NCBI RefSeq assembly: GCF_008801405.1
Contig: NZ_VZPV01000003.1
Span: forward strand, 1-64,000
Direction of reading: 5' to 3'
DNA length: 64,000 nt
Origin: Ralstonia insidiosa
Lineage (GTDB): Bacteria; Pseudomonadota; Gammaproteobacteria; Burkholderiales; Burkholderiaceae
Within the stretch, counting starts at the first letter, position 1. Each line of letters starts with the position of its first letter. The notes below the pieces were generated by a model, which saw only the letters and a program-made list of their open reading frames with translations, was not told where the DNA came from and did no database searches. A program made the position numbers and the translations under genes. Below, piece after piece: positions 23,440-32,055 of this stretch.

Positions 23440-24098
23440 GTGACGCAATGAGCGACGAGATTGACGGCGGCTTGGAGTCCGCGCCGGTCTGGGCCGCGTT
23501 TGGCGACTTGATGTCGGTGGTGCTGGGCGCCTTCGTGCTGATTCTGGTGGGCGTGATTGGCGTGCAGCTGGAGCTGTCGTCCAAGCTGGAGAACGAGGTC
23601 AAGCAGCGCGAGGCAGAGGCGCAGCGCCGCAAGACGCTGGAGCAGGCGCTGGCAGGCCCGCTGGCGGCGGGGCGCGTGACGCTCGTCAACGGGCGGATCG
23701 GCATCAACGGCAACGTGCTGTTTGCGCTCAACTCTGACCAGTTGCAGCCGGAGGGCCGCGCGCTGATGAAGAGCCTCGCGGGCCCGTTGGCGGCCTATCT
23801 CAAATCGCGTGACGAGATCCTGATGGTGAGCGGGTTCTCCGATGACCAGCAGGTGCGGGCAGGCAATCGCCAATTTGCCGATAACTGGGAGCTGTCTGCC
23901 AAGCGTGCGTTGACCGTGACGCGCGCGTTGATTGATGAGGGCATCCCCGCGTCCAGCGTGTTTGCTGCGGCATTTGGCTCGCAGCAGCCAGTGAGCTCCA
24001 ATGCGGATGATGTGGGCCGCGCGAAGAACCGGCGCGTGGAGATTGCACCGGTGCCGAGGCAGTCTGCTTCCAACGGTGGGCGTCGTGAGTCGAACTGA
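23436..24098 (+). CDS. MotB/OmpA-family partner with charged membrane helix
   Basis: 220 residues. A single N-terminal membrane helix (WAAFGDLMSVVLGAFVLILV) carries Asp24 at its cytoplasmic end, the same place as the proton-binding Asp of MotB and ZorB. A coiled-coil linker follows, then an OmpA-like peptidoglycan-binding domain (VLFALNSDQLQPEG; VSGFSDDQQV; NWELSAKRALTVTRALIDEG; NRRVEIA). ATG 23436 overlaps the DUF802 stop. Together the two proteins would form an ion-driven stator anchored to the cell wall. The OmpA domain is complete. Confidence 0.88.
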   Translation: MSDAMSDEIDGGLESAPVWAAFGDLMSVVLGAFVLILVGVIGVQLELSSKLENEVKQREAEAQRRKTLEQALAGPLAAGRVTLVNGRIGINGNVLFALNSDQLQPEGRALMKSLAGPLAAYLKSRDEILMVSGFSDDQQVRAGNRQFADNWELSAKRALTVTRALIDEGIPASSVFAAAFGSQQPVSSNADDVGRAKNRRVEIAPVPRQSASNGGRRESN

Positions 24099-24729
24099 TT
24101 CGTCCACGCAGGCAACGCTCGATGCGTGGCGCGCACGTGGTGCGGATCGCTTCGATCGCGTGCGCTTTCATTTCATTGAAGCGCTGCATCGCCGTGCGGT
24201 CGGCCAGACGGGCGAGGTGCGGCACATCCTGGATGAAAGACTGGACAGCCTGATCGCGGCCTATGCGGATGACCTTGACCGAGCGACGCCCTCGTCCGAG
24301 CCGGATGTAGGGTCCCGTGAGCCTGCCCGTAGCGCGTTGGCTGAATTGCTCGGCAGCATCGCCAATCGCGCGCGCGTGGATGCCGGCAGCGCCGCGGCCA
24401 TTGGCCTAGAGCGCCATCCCCATGCCGCCACTGAACTGAAGATTCTCGAAGACGTGAGGGAAACCTGGTCCCGCGTCAGTGCGGAGAAACAGTTGCGCCA
24501 ATCGCTTGATCAAGTGCCGACTAACGCTGGGCCGCTCAATTCGAGCAGCCTTGTGCACCGGTCGCTGTTGCTGATGCGTGAGGTGTCGCCGGAGTATCTG
24601 CGGCAGTTCCTGGCGTATGTGGATGCGCTGTCGTGGCTGGAGCGCATGGGCGGGGAGGGGGCTGTTGCCGGGCAGGAGGTTGGGCGTGGCGGTGTGGGCA
24701 GCAAGGGTGCGCGGAGCAAGTCGCGCTAG
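24085..24729 (+). CDS. DUF2894-family protein, last gene of the motor-like cassette
   Basis: 214 residues from GTG 24085, overlapping the OmpA-like gene by 14 bases, with GGTGGG just upstream. An open frame reaches 24001, but the residues there look non-coding. The protein is soluble and mostly helical (SSTQATLDAWRARGADRFDR; FIEALHRRAVGQTGEVRHIL), with a late segment SSSLVHRSLLLMREVSPEYL and a Gly/Ser/Lys-rich disordered end. I assign DUF2894 from this makeup and the cassette context. The tight overlaps indicate one transcript and perhaps one complex. Function unknown. Confidence 0.78.
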   Translation: MSRTDSSTQATLDAWRARGADRFDRVRFHFIEALHRRAVGQTGEVRHILDERLDSLIAAYADDLDRATPSSEPDVGSREPARSALAELLGSIANRARVDAGSAAAIGLERHPHAATELKILEDVRETWSRVSAEKQLRQSLDQVPTNAGPLNSSSLVHRSLLLMREVSPEYLRQFLAYVDALSWLERMGGEGAVAGQEVGRGGVGSKGARSKSR

Positions 24730-24766
24730 TCAGCGCCCCTTGGTCCGCCCAGATGCAAAAAACGCG

Positions 24767-26113
24767 TCACGCACTGACGACCTTGTTCTTCCCGGCGCGC
24801 TTGGCTTGATACATGCCACGGTCCGCGCGCTGGATCGCCGCCATCGGGGCTTCATCCTTGCCGAGTTCCGCCACGCCGGCAGAGAACGTGATGAAAAGCC
24901 GGGTCTCACCGGCGGCAAAGAAGCGCTGGGTGAGGCTGCGTTGCAGCCGTGTGATGGCTTGCACACCGTCTTCCAGGCAGGTGCCGGGCATGAGGATCAC
25001 GAACTCTTCACCGCCAAAACGCGCGAGTGCGTCCTGGGGGCGTATGCATTCGCGCGCTACCTGGGCCAGGTGTGACAGGGCATCGTCCCCGAGGCTGTGT
25101 CCGTGGGCATCGTTGATGGATTTGAAGTTGTCGATGTCCAGGAAAGCGATGGAGAGCGTCGAGTTCTGATGCGCAGCGCGGGCGACCTCGCGCTCCAACG
25201 CTTCTTCCAGCCCTTTGCGGTTGAGTGCCCCCGTGAGCAGGTCGTGACGTGCCGAGGCCGACGCCATGTCGAGCGCCTTGCGAAGACTCGCAACTTCGGC
25301 CGCGGCATCTTCGGCCTTCTGCTTCATTGCCGAAAGCTCGTCGCGATTGTGGGCGGCCTGCTGCGACATCCAGCGCGTGGCGGCTAGTGCGTCCTGAATG
25401 GCGGGGGCAATCTCGGAGAGGGTCTCGGCCGACTCGATTTTTTTGGCGCACGCCTCCATCTGCCGGTGATGCTCGCCGGACGTTTCAGCAGCCGTAGACA
25501 GCCGCTCCATGAACGAGGCCAGGAGCCGTTTCATGTCTTCCTGGGCTTCGACTGACTTGGCCTTCAGCACGCCTTGTTTGTGGATCACCTCTTTGAGGCG
25601 GCGCCGTACGTCGTCAAGCCGTCGCAGGTTGACTGGTGCTTCGCTGGCTTTCAACAGGGCGTCAATCTGGCCGCGCAGCCAGCGGTCGTCCAGCGACAAC
25701 TGGCCGATGTTTTCAAAGACAAGCTGCAGCAGGCCCAGCAGCGATTTGCGGATCTCGTTCTGGTCATCTGCCACCAGCGATAGCCGATGGTTGAACGCCG
25801 CCAGCTTGGTGTTCAGGTGCGTGAGGCTTTCTGTTTCTGAGCGACAGGTCTTGATCAATGCCCAGGCAACCGGGCCGATCGCGACGTCATCTTCGCCCAG
25901 CGCAGGCAGGCAGTGCTCAACCGTGCGCGCAAGCTGTTCGCGCAACTCCCGCACCAGCGTCATCCGGTCTGCGTTCTGCGCGTCTCCATTGGGTTGGCTG
26001 TCGGCAATTTCGTAGTAGACCGCAGCAAAGTTGTCTGGCGTGGGGGCCAACCTGCGTGAGGCCAGCAGCTTGAGAGCGTGCCGCGCGGTCTCCGAGGGAT
26101 TGTTGTCTGTCAT
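24767..26113 (-). CDS. Diguanylate cyclase (GGDEF domain)
   Basis: 448 residues, no membrane segment. The N-terminal about 270 residues are helical and coiled-coil-like (start TDNNPSETARHALKLLASR), of the type found in soluble cyclases related to E. coli YeaP/DgcZ in outline only. The GGDEF domain starts near DLLTGALNRKGLEEAL and has FLDIDNFKSINDAHGHSLGD, then RPQD-ALARF-GGEEF. That is an intact active site (GGEEF) with an I-site RxxD five residues before, so it should make cyclic di-GMP and be product-inhibited. It is convergent with the motor-like cassette. Confidence 0.93.
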   Translation of the reverse strand: MTDNNPSETARHALKLLASRRLAPTPDNFAAVYYEIADSQPNGDAQNADRMTLVRELREQLARTVEHCLPALGEDDVAIGPVAWALIKTCRSETESLTHLNTKLAAFNHRLSLVADDQNEIRKSLLGLLQLVFENIGQLSLDDRWLRGQIDALLKASEAPVNLRRLDDVRRRLKEVIHKQGVLKAKSVEAQEDMKRLLASFMERLSTAAETSGEHHRQMEACAKKIESAETLSEIAPAIQDALAATRWMSQQAAHNRDELSAMKQKAEDAAAEVASLRKALDMASASARHDLLTGALNRKGLEEALEREVARAAHQNSTLSIAFLDIDNFKSINDAHGHSLGDDALSHLAQVARECIRPQDALARFGGEEFVILMPGTCLEDGVQAITRLQRSLTQRFFAAGETRLFITFSAGVAELGKDEAPMAAIQRADRGMYQAKRAGKNKVVSA

Positions 26114-26449
26114 GCCGAACCGCAGGGTGGAGAGAGGGAATCAGTGTGCGATTTTCCACGGTTCCGGGCGCATCGAAAAGTGGTTCAAAAGTTTGTGTGG
26201 GTGTTTTGCTGTATAGGCGAGTGCTGTTTTGTTTGCTGATAGGGCAAGCATTGAACGGTTTTTCGCGGTGGGATTTGCGATTGGCCGATTGATTCGCGTT
26301 CACTGCCTAAGCGATATTTGGTGGTCGGGGATCGAGCGCGAGATGAAAACGTCGGCAAGTGAAATCGCGCGAGTTCATTTTCCCAATCCCGTTATGCGGA
26401 GACTTTCCAACGGTTGTGAATAGACACGGCAGCCTGCGTGCAAACCAAC
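26114..26449. other. 336-base gap, no gene seen
   Basis: The composition is more AT-rich than the neighbours, with only short frames lacking ribosome sites (for example 26 codons at 26343-26423). It probably holds the promoters of the cyclase (minus) and of the small gene at 26450; I see no clear -35/-10 pair. Confidence 0.5.
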
Positions 26450-26782
26450 ATGAATCAACCCAAGACGTATTGCAACGGCCAGATTCTCATCGACCTGGCA
26501 CCATTCGAAGCGCGTCCTTCGCACTGGGTCGATGCCCCTAAAGTGATGCGGCCTGACGGCGCCGTGCTGGTGGATTTGACCCAAACGTTCTGGGATCTCC
26601 AGTCCGTTGCCGAATCACCTGCCGAGGTTGCGTTGACCCTTCGTCGGTACCCAGGCGACCGCGGCTCGGCGGTCGTCCGGATTGTGGTGGCGAGCGGGGA
26701 GATTGATGTGGAGGGCGAATTGACGCCTGCACCTGAGGTGGTGCGCTGCCTGGAGGCGCACTATCAGAGCGCGAAGCATTGA
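26450..26782 (+). CDS. Hypothetical 110-residue protein
   Basis: ATG 26450 is preferred over the GTG at 26438, though neither has a strong ribosome site. The protein is mixed alpha/beta with many Val and Ala (PDGAVLVDLTQTFWDLQSVA; VVRIVVASGEIDVEGEL), with no signal peptide, membrane helix or Cys cluster. I do not recognise the family. A strong hairpin follows directly after the stop codon. Confidence 0.6.
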   Translation: MNQPKTYCNGQILIDLAPFEARPSHWVDAPKVMRPDGAVLVDLTQTFWDLQSVAESPAEVALTLRRYPGDRGSAVVRIVVASGEIDVEGELTPAPEVVRCLEAHYQSAKH

Positions 26783-26821
26783 AATGGCGCGCTTTTCCTG
26801 CATCCGGAAAAGCGCGCCATT
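26783..26821. terminator. Very long perfect hairpin after the 26450 gene
   Basis: AATGGCGCGCTTTTCC (26783-26798) pairs with GGAAAAGCGCGCCATT (26806-26821), 16 bp without mismatch around a 7-base loop. There is no T-run behind it, so it may be a terminator in which the internal T4 acts, or an mRNA 3'-stabilising structure. It sits 10 bases from the tRNA-like sequence on the other strand. Confidence 0.55.
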
Positions 26822-26831
26822 GTCGAAGAAA

Positions 26832-26908
26832 TGGTGGGACGTACAGGACTTGAACCTGCCTGCCTGCGTCGGTAAACCGGCGCTGCTCGACCCATGAGCT
26901 ACCGTCCC
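26832..26908 (-). tRNA. tRNA-like sequence with 8-nt anticodon loop (odd or pseudo tRNA)
   Basis: The minus strand gives GGGACGG/ACGTCCC acceptor arms (6 of 7 pairs), TA, a D arm GCTC-ATGGGTC-GAGC, a T arm GCAGG-TTCAAGT-CCTGT, discriminator A and an encoded CCA. The anticodon arm is unusual: GCGCC/GACGC pair with one C-A mismatch around an 8-base loop GGTTTACC, and the variable region is AGGCAG. Position 33 and the anticodon cannot be fixed; TTT and TTA are both possible readings. TATAGT lies 8 bases upstream as a possible -10. It may be a decayed tRNA or a specialised one. Confidence 0.6.
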
Positions 26909-27006
26909 GCCTTTACTATATCGACGCTTGCTGAGGAAACCCGAGTCGGGACATTTCCCTAGCCCGATCGGTCAGTCGACCGGGCCGGTCGAGGCATCCG
27001 GACGCT

Positions 27007-28068
27007 CTAGCCCGGAATGATTTTGCGCCGTCGCAAGTCGTCGAAGATACGCATGAACATCGCTTCCGTCTCCACGTATTCATGAAAGCCGAAGCGGCGT
27101 GCCTTGGAGCCGTCGCCAAACATGTCGTAATCCCACGAGAACACGAAGTCAGCAAAGCGCCACGAAGACACGTCGCGGTACGGTGTGTCGGCCAGCCCGT
27201 GTCTGGCGATCATGCTTTGCCAAAGGGGCGCCTTGTCGGCCATGACGGTGTCGAGCGACAGGGGCAGTGGCGGGGCGACCTCCAGATCAAAGTAGCGCGC
27301 GATCTTGGGCCACATCTCGCTCCAGCGGAACAGATCGCCGTTGTTGATGTTGAAGGCCTGATTGGCGCAGCGCGGGTCGGTGGCGGCCCACGCCGTGGCG
27401 CGGGCGAGCAAGCCGGCATCGGTCATCTCCAGCAGGTGGTCGTACGCGCCGGGTTTGCCGGGAAAGCGCAGCGGCAGGCCAAGTTCTTTCGACATCGACG
27501 CATACACCGCAATCGCCACCGCCAGGTTCATCGGGTTGCCCAGCGCAAAGCCGCCGACCACCGACGGGCGGATGGCCGACCATGTCCACGCCTTGCCGTG
27601 TTGGCGCGCCTCCAGAAACGTCTGTTGGTCGAACATGAATTCGGGCGGCATGAAGTGCGCGTCGGTTTCGCGTGCCGGGGTCTTGAAAGGCCCAAGGTGG
27701 CCGCCGTAGACCTTGTAGCCCTGCATCAGGCTGATATGCGCGAGGTGCGGCGCCACGCCTTCCATGGCATCGACCACATTGGTCAGCATGGCCAGGTTGG
27801 GCGGCACAAGCTCGGCCCAGGTCGGGCGGTCCTGGTAGGCGGCGTAGAAGATGTGCGTGACGTTGCTGAGCGCACCGAGCTTGGCGCGGGTGTCAGCCGC
27901 ATCCAGCAGGTCGACGGCGATGTGGTGGACGCGCTCGGTCGACTCGCCGCCACGTCGCGACAGGCCGACGATGCGCCAGTCATCCAGCGTAGCGAGGTGG
28001 TCGATCAGGTTGCGGCCGATCACGCCCTGGGCGCCCACGACGAGGGCGACTTTGTGGTGTGCAGTCAT
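27007..28068 (-). CDS. NAD(P)-dependent SDR, PRISE (progesterone 5-beta-reductase-like) family
   Basis: 353 residues. The Rossmann motif is VALVVGAQGVIGRNLI, then VGLSRRGG. The PRISE-type features are the THIFYAAYQDRPTW segment, ISLMQGYKVYGGHLGPFKTP with the Tyr/Lys-like catalytic region, and FMFDQQTFLEAR. The C-terminal half has NINNGDLFRWSEMWPKIARY and WDYDMFGDGSKARRFGF. Members reduce enones or iridoid-like carbonyls; the bacterial substrate is unknown. It lies 27 bases from, and in the same direction as, the MFS exporter upstream, so the two may form an operon. Confidence 0.85.
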   Translation of the reverse strand: MTAHHKVALVVGAQGVIGRNLIDHLATLDDWRIVGLSRRGGESTERVHHIAVDLLDAADTRAKLGALSNVTHIFYAAYQDRPTWAELVPPNLAMLTNVVDAMEGVAPHLAHISLMQGYKVYGGHLGPFKTPARETDAHFMPPEFMFDQQTFLEARQHGKAWTWSAIRPSVVGGFALGNPMNLAVAIAVYASMSKELGLPLRFPGKPGAYDHLLEMTDAGLLARATAWAATDPRCANQAFNINNGDLFRWSEMWPKIARYFDLEVAPPLPLSLDTVMADKAPLWQSMIARHGLADTPYRDVSSWRFADFVFSWDYDMFGDGSKARRFGFHEYVETEAMFMRIFDDLRRRKIIPG

Positions 28069-28095
28069 GACGGTGTGCGGTGATGTGCTTTGCGA

Positions 28096-29277
28096 TCAGG
28101 CCGTTTGCGGGCGTTGCGTTGCGGCATCTTCAGTGCCATGCAGGCGCAGGCCGATGGCAATGAGGAGCAGCGCGCCGATGGGGGCCAGGGCGGCAACCCA
28201 AGGCAGGGCGGTCAGCCCCGGGCCATGTGAGATCACCACGCCGCCAACCCACGCACCGAGCGCATTCCCCAGGTTGAACGCCGCGATGTTGAAGCTCGAT
28301 GCGATGCTCTGACCGGCCCCCTGCGCCTTCTCCAGCACCCACATCTGCAGTGGCGGTACGGTGGAGAAGGCCACGGCGCCCAGCAATGCCACGAACACCA
28401 CGGCCCACATCTTGTCGTGCACAGCAAACGTCATCAGCGCGAGCGTCACGGCCAGGGCAACGAGGGTGCCGATGAGCGTGCCGCGCAGGTGGCGGTCTGC
28501 CAGTCGCCCGCCGATCAGGTTGCCGGCGATGAGCCCGCCGCCAAACACGAGCATCACTGGCGAGACGGCTGCGCTGGTATAGCCCGTCACCTCGATGATG
28601 AGCGGGGCGATGTAGGTGAACACCGCAAACACGCCGGCATAGCCGAGCACCGTGGTCAGCAGGCCGAGCAGCACGGGGCCGCGCATCAGCACGCGCATGT
28701 CTTGGCGCCAGTCGCCAGCATCCTGCGGGGCGGGTTCGTTCGGTACAAAGCGGGCGATGACGGCCAGCGCCACCACACCAACGGCCACGATGGCCCAGAA
28801 CGCGGCGCGCCAGCCATACGCCTGGCCGAGCCACGTGCCCAGCGGCACGCCCAGGATGGACGCCACCGTCAGCCCCGTGAACATGATGGCGATGGCCGAG
28901 GCACGCCGGTTGGGCGGCACCAGGCCGGTTGCAACCACCGAGCCGACGCCGAAGAACGTGCCGTGTGCAAATGCGGTCAGCACGCGGGCGGTCATCAGCA
29001 GGGCGTAGTTGGGTGCCAGCGCACAAGCCGCGTTGCCCAGCGTGAAGATGACCATGAGCCCCAGCAGCACGGCCTTGCGTGGCCACCGCGCCGTGAGCGT
29101 AGTCAGTACCGGGGCACCCAGCACGACGCCGAATGCATAGCCGGAAATCAGCAGGCCCGCCTGGGCGACGGTGACGTGCAGGTCTGCACTGGTCTCCAGC
29201 AGCAACCCCATCAAGACGAATTCGGTGACGCCGATGCCGAATGCACCGGCGGTCAGGGCGAGTAAAGCGACAGGCAT
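28096..29277 (-). CDS. MFS exporter, AraJ/DHA1-like
   Basis: 393 residues from ATG 29277 (AAGGAC 9 bases upstream); the frame open to 29508 crosses the LysR promoter and is rejected. Twelve hydrophobic segments are visible, starting ALLALTAGAFGIGVTEFVLM. The loop 2-3 motif is TARWPRKAVLLGL. This is the layout of sugar-efflux and drug-efflux DHA1 members. It is divergent from the LysR gene at 29390, which probably controls it, and is followed by the SDR gene. Substrate unknown. Confidence 0.88.
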   Translation of the reverse strand: MPVALLALTAGAFGIGVTEFVLMGLLLETSADLHVTVAQAGLLISGYAFGVVLGAPVLTTLTARWPRKAVLLGLMVIFTLGNAACALAPNYALLMTARVLTAFAHGTFFGVGSVVATGLVPPNRRASAIAIMFTGLTVASILGVPLGTWLGQAYGWRAAFWAIVAVGVVALAVIARFVPNEPAPQDAGDWRQDMRVLMRGPVLLGLLTTVLGYAGVFAVFTYIAPLIIEVTGYTSAAVSPVMLVFGGGLIAGNLIGGRLADRHLRGTLIGTLVALAVTLALMTFAVHDKMWAVVFVALLGAVAFSTVPPLQMWVLEKAQGAGQSIASSFNIAAFNLGNALGAWVGGVVISHGPGLTALPWVAALAPIGALLLIAIGLRLHGTEDAATQRPQTA

Positions 29278-29389
29278 GGTTCGATGTCCTTGAAACTGGC
29301 CGCAGTGGCGGAATGCGGCCAAGTATGTCGACGCCGTGGCTTGTGCGATAGACTGCCTGGAAGCACAACATCTATGAATTGAAATCACA
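29278..29389. promoter_or_regulatory. Divergent promoter region MFS exporter / LysR
   Basis: 112 bases between two divergent starts, AT-richer near the LysR gene (ATCTATGAATTGAAATCAC). LysR proteins commonly bind such regions to control themselves and the neighbour. No single operator can be pinned down. Confidence 0.4.
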
Positions 29390-30295
29390 ATGTCGCGGCT
29401 TGATATCAATCGCTTTGGCGAGATGGAAGTCTTCGTGCGGGTGGTGGAGCAGGGCGGGTTTTCAGCGGCGGCGCGGGCGTGCCGGATGACGCCGTCGGCG
29501 GTGAGCAAGCTGGTGGCGCGGCTGGAAGCGCGGCTTGGCGCACGGCTGGTGAACCGGTCAACGCGGCGCTTTCAGCTCACGCCGGAAGGCGCGGCATTTT
29601 ATGAACGCAGCGTGGCGGTGCTGGCAGATCTGGACGAGGCCGAGCGCGAGGCGTCAGCCGGTGCGCAGCCGTCGGGGCGGTTGCGTGTGAACGCCAATGT
29701 GCCGGTCGGCACCCATCTGCTGCTGCCAATCGTGCCGGCGTTTCTGGAGTGTCATCCGCAGGTGTCGCTCGACATTGCACTCACGGATCGGGTGGTCGAT
29801 CTGCTTGAAGACCGCACCGATGTTGCACTGCGTAGCGGGCCGCTGAAGAGCTCCCGCCTGGTCGCGCGCAAGCTGGGGCAGACACGGCTGATGGTCGTGG
29901 CTTCACCCGGTTATCTGGCGCGTATGGGCACCCCGCGCATGCCGGCCGACCTGGCCAATCACAACTGCCTGGCGTTCAGCTACGTGCGTGCGGTCAACGG
30001 CTGGCCTTTCACGAAACGGGGGCGCCGCACCGAGGTCATGCCGCAGGGCAACACGCAGATCAGCGACGGCGAGGCCCTACGCGCGGTGGCCGTGGCCGGC
30101 CTGGGCCTGGCGCGGCTGGCCGAGTTTCAGGTGCGGGCGGATCTTGATGCCGGCCGTCTCGTGCCGGTACTAGAGGAGTACAACCCCGGCGAAACCGAAG
30201 ATATTCACGCGGTTTATGTCGGTCAGGGCGCGCATTTGCCGGCGCGTGTACGGGCGTTTCTGGACTTTCTGGTCGCGCATGTGAAGGTTGCCTAG
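29390..30295 (+). CDS. LysR-family transcriptional regulator
   Basis: 301 residues, full length. The winged HTH is at the N-terminus (GGFSAAARACRMTPSAVSKL; LEARLGARLVNRSTRRFQLT). The effector domain is of the DsdC/CrgA-like group (RLRVNANVPVGTHLLLPIVP; FLECHPQVSLDIALTDRVVD; EDRTDVALRSGPL). It is divergent from the MFS exporter, the likely target. The start codon is 112 bases from that of the exporter. The inducer is unknown. Confidence 0.93.
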   Translation: MSRLDINRFGEMEVFVRVVEQGGFSAAARACRMTPSAVSKLVARLEARLGARLVNRSTRRFQLTPEGAAFYERSVAVLADLDEAEREASAGAQPSGRLRVNANVPVGTHLLLPIVPAFLECHPQVSLDIALTDRVVDLLEDRTDVALRSGPLKSSRLVARKLGQTRLMVVASPGYLARMGTPRMPADLANHNCLAFSYVRAVNGWPFTKRGRRTEVMPQGNTQISDGEALRAVAVAGLGLARLAEFQVRADLDAGRLVPVLEEYNPGETEDIHAVYVGQGAHLPARVRAFLDFLVAHVKVA

Positions 30296-30425
30296 GCGGC
30301 CGTCTCCCCACGCTGGAAGGGCGTGGCGTTCACATTCGTAAATCCCTTCAAGTTGCCTCTTTAGTTGCATGCGGGCGTGCCGTTTACCGCCACATAACGT
30401 GTGCTTGAACGGGGGGAAGACGCAA

Positions 30426-31379
30426 ATGTCACTGCATTCGCAACTGGAAGTCGATGAACGGACCAATCTGACGAACAACAACCGCTTTGAGCTGTTGCTG
30501 TTCCGCCTGGGCGAATCTGCGCGATCCAACCAGCGCGAAATGTTCGGCATCAACGTGTTCAAGGTGCGCGAGATCATGGTCATGCCGCCAGTGACGCACG
30601 TGGCGGATGCCGGTGCCCACATCCTGGGCGCGGTGAACGTGCGCGGTCAGATCATCCCGGTGATCGACCTGGCCAGCGTGATCGGCACCAAGAATGGCAA
30701 TGCCAACATCCTGCTGATTACCGAGTACGCGCGTTCCACGCAAGGTTTTGCGGTGGAAGAGGTGGATGAGATCGTCCGCCTGGAATGGAGCCAGATCTTC
30801 CCGGCTGAGGCCAGCGTAGGCAGCAGCAACATCACCAGCCTGGCACGCCTGGACGGCAACGCCGACAACTCGCGTCTGGCGCAGGTGATCGACGTCGAGC
30901 AGATCCTGGTGGACGTATTCCCGACGCGCCGCACCGATCTGGCCCCCGACAATGACGAGCGTCCGATCAAGCTGCCCCCGGGCGCCAAGCTGCTGGTGGC
31001 TGACGATTCGGGCCTCGCGCGCTCACTGATTGCCAATGGTCTGGAAGCGATGGGCACCCCCTACGTGATGACCAAGAGCGGCCAGGAAGCGTGGGACACG
31101 CTGCAGAACATCGCCCGTGATGCAGCCCGCGAGGGCAAGACCGTGCGCGACAAGATCGCCCTGGTGCTGACCGATCTGGAAATGCCCGAGATGGACGGCT
31201 TTACGCTCACGCGCAAGATCAAGACCGAGCCGGCGTTCCAGTCGATTCCGGTGGTGATTCACTCGTCGCTGTCGGGCTCGGCCAATGAGGACCATGTGCG
31301 CCGCGTGGGTGCCAATGGCTACGTCGCCAAGTTCGAGGCCAATGAACTGGCGCAGGCGATTGCGTCGGCGCTGGCCTAA
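30426..31379 (+). CDS. cheV: Chemotaxis coupling protein CheV (CheW plus receiver)
   Basis: 317 residues from ATG 30426, with GGGGGGAAG upstream; the frame start at 30369 is not supported. The CheW-like domain (about residues 25-170) has REIMVMPPVTHVADAGAHIL, the GAVNVRGQIIPVIDL core and ITEYARSTQGFAVEEVDEIV. The receiver domain (about 180-317) has KLLVADDSGLARSLI, the phospho-acceptor Asp250 in VLTDLEMPEMDGF, and a conserved Lys near the end (NGYVAKFEANEL). It links receptors to CheA and tunes signalling by phosphorylation. It is a lone gene here, not in a chemotaxis operon. Confidence 0.94.
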   Translation: MSLHSQLEVDERTNLTNNNRFELLLFRLGESARSNQREMFGINVFKVREIMVMPPVTHVADAGAHILGAVNVRGQIIPVIDLASVIGTKNGNANILLITEYARSTQGFAVEEVDEIVRLEWSQIFPAEASVGSSNITSLARLDGNADNSRLAQVIDVEQILVDVFPTRRTDLAPDNDERPIKLPPGAKLLVADDSGLARSLIANGLEAMGTPYVMTKSGQEAWDTLQNIARDAAREGKTVRDKIALVLTDLEMPEMDGFTLTRKIKTEPAFQSIPVVIHSSLSGSANEDHVRRVGANGYVAKFEANELAQAIASALA

Positions 31380-31392
31380 GCATGGCGAATGA

Positions 31393-31417
31393 CCGGCGGC
31401 GTGCAATGCGCCGCCGG
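31393..31417. terminator. Hairpin between convergent cheV and lipoprotein genes
   Basis: CCGGCGGCG (31393-31401) pairs perfectly with CGCCGCCGG (31409-31417) around a 7-base loop, 14 bases from each stop codon. There is no T-run on either strand, so it may be a weak or Rho-assisted bidirectional terminator. Confidence 0.5.
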
Positions 31418-31431
31418 GTATCACCTGGGCA

Positions 31432-31944
31432 TCACTTGCGGCTGTGGTGATCGCCGCCAAGCGGATCGACGACGATCATCGTGCGGTCCAGCACACCGTT
31501 GTCGTCGAATAGGGCATTGAAGTGCGCCTGCTGATATCCGGCAACATACATCCGGTATGACCACGCCTCGCGCTTCATGAGCGGGTAGTACTGCGTTGGT
31601 TCTTTCGGTGTGCCGAAGCGTTCAAGCACATCGCGCTTGGTCCACACACCGGGGCGCGCTTCGTAGATTTCCTTTTCAGTCAGCATCTGCCGGTAGCTGA
31701 TGAGCTTGCCGCTGGCGTCAAAATCGGCGGCATAGACCTCGTGCCCGAGCGGCTGCTTGGAATAGATCCAGCGGTGCGTGCCGCCCGCAAGCTGATAGGT
31801 CTCGGTGGGTGCGCCAAAGGTTTCTTGCACGGCACTTTCTGGCTGGCCGATCATCTTTTGCGCGGTCTGCACCGGGTTGAGCGAGGCACACGCGCACAGG
31901 GCAAGTGCCGTCAGGCTGATCCATCTGCTGAGTTGTCTTGGCAT
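31432..31944 (-). CDS. Small outer-membrane lipoprotein, SmpA/BamE-like fold suspected
   Basis: 170 residues from ATG 31944 (GGAG 9 bases upstream). The signal peptide ends in a lipobox (LTALALCAC), so the mature protein starts at a lipidated Cys. The mature part has two repeats of a motif like that of BamE (MIGQPESAVQETFGAPTETY and WTKRDVLERFGTPKEPTQYY), each with a helix followed by 'FG.P', then a YRMYVAGYQQAHFNALFDDN strand. The twofold SmpA/OmlA-like arrangement is inferred from the pattern; the protein is not BamE itself. Confidence 0.8.
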   Translation of the reverse strand: MPRQLSRWISLTALALCACASLNPVQTAQKMIGQPESAVQETFGAPTETYQLAGGTHRWIYSKQPLGHEVYAADFDASGKLISYRQMLTEKEIYEARPGVWTKRDVLERFGTPKEPTQYYPLMKREAWSYRMYVAGYQQAHFNALFDDNGVLDRTMIVVDPLGGDHHSRK

Positions 31945-32055
31945 GGCGTTCTCCGGGGGAAGGCTGGGATTGACCTTCTGGATGGTAAACGCCTCAGCCG
32001 CACGAATTATTCCCTCGATCCAAATTGGCGCCTGCATCGCACAACATTGGTGCGA

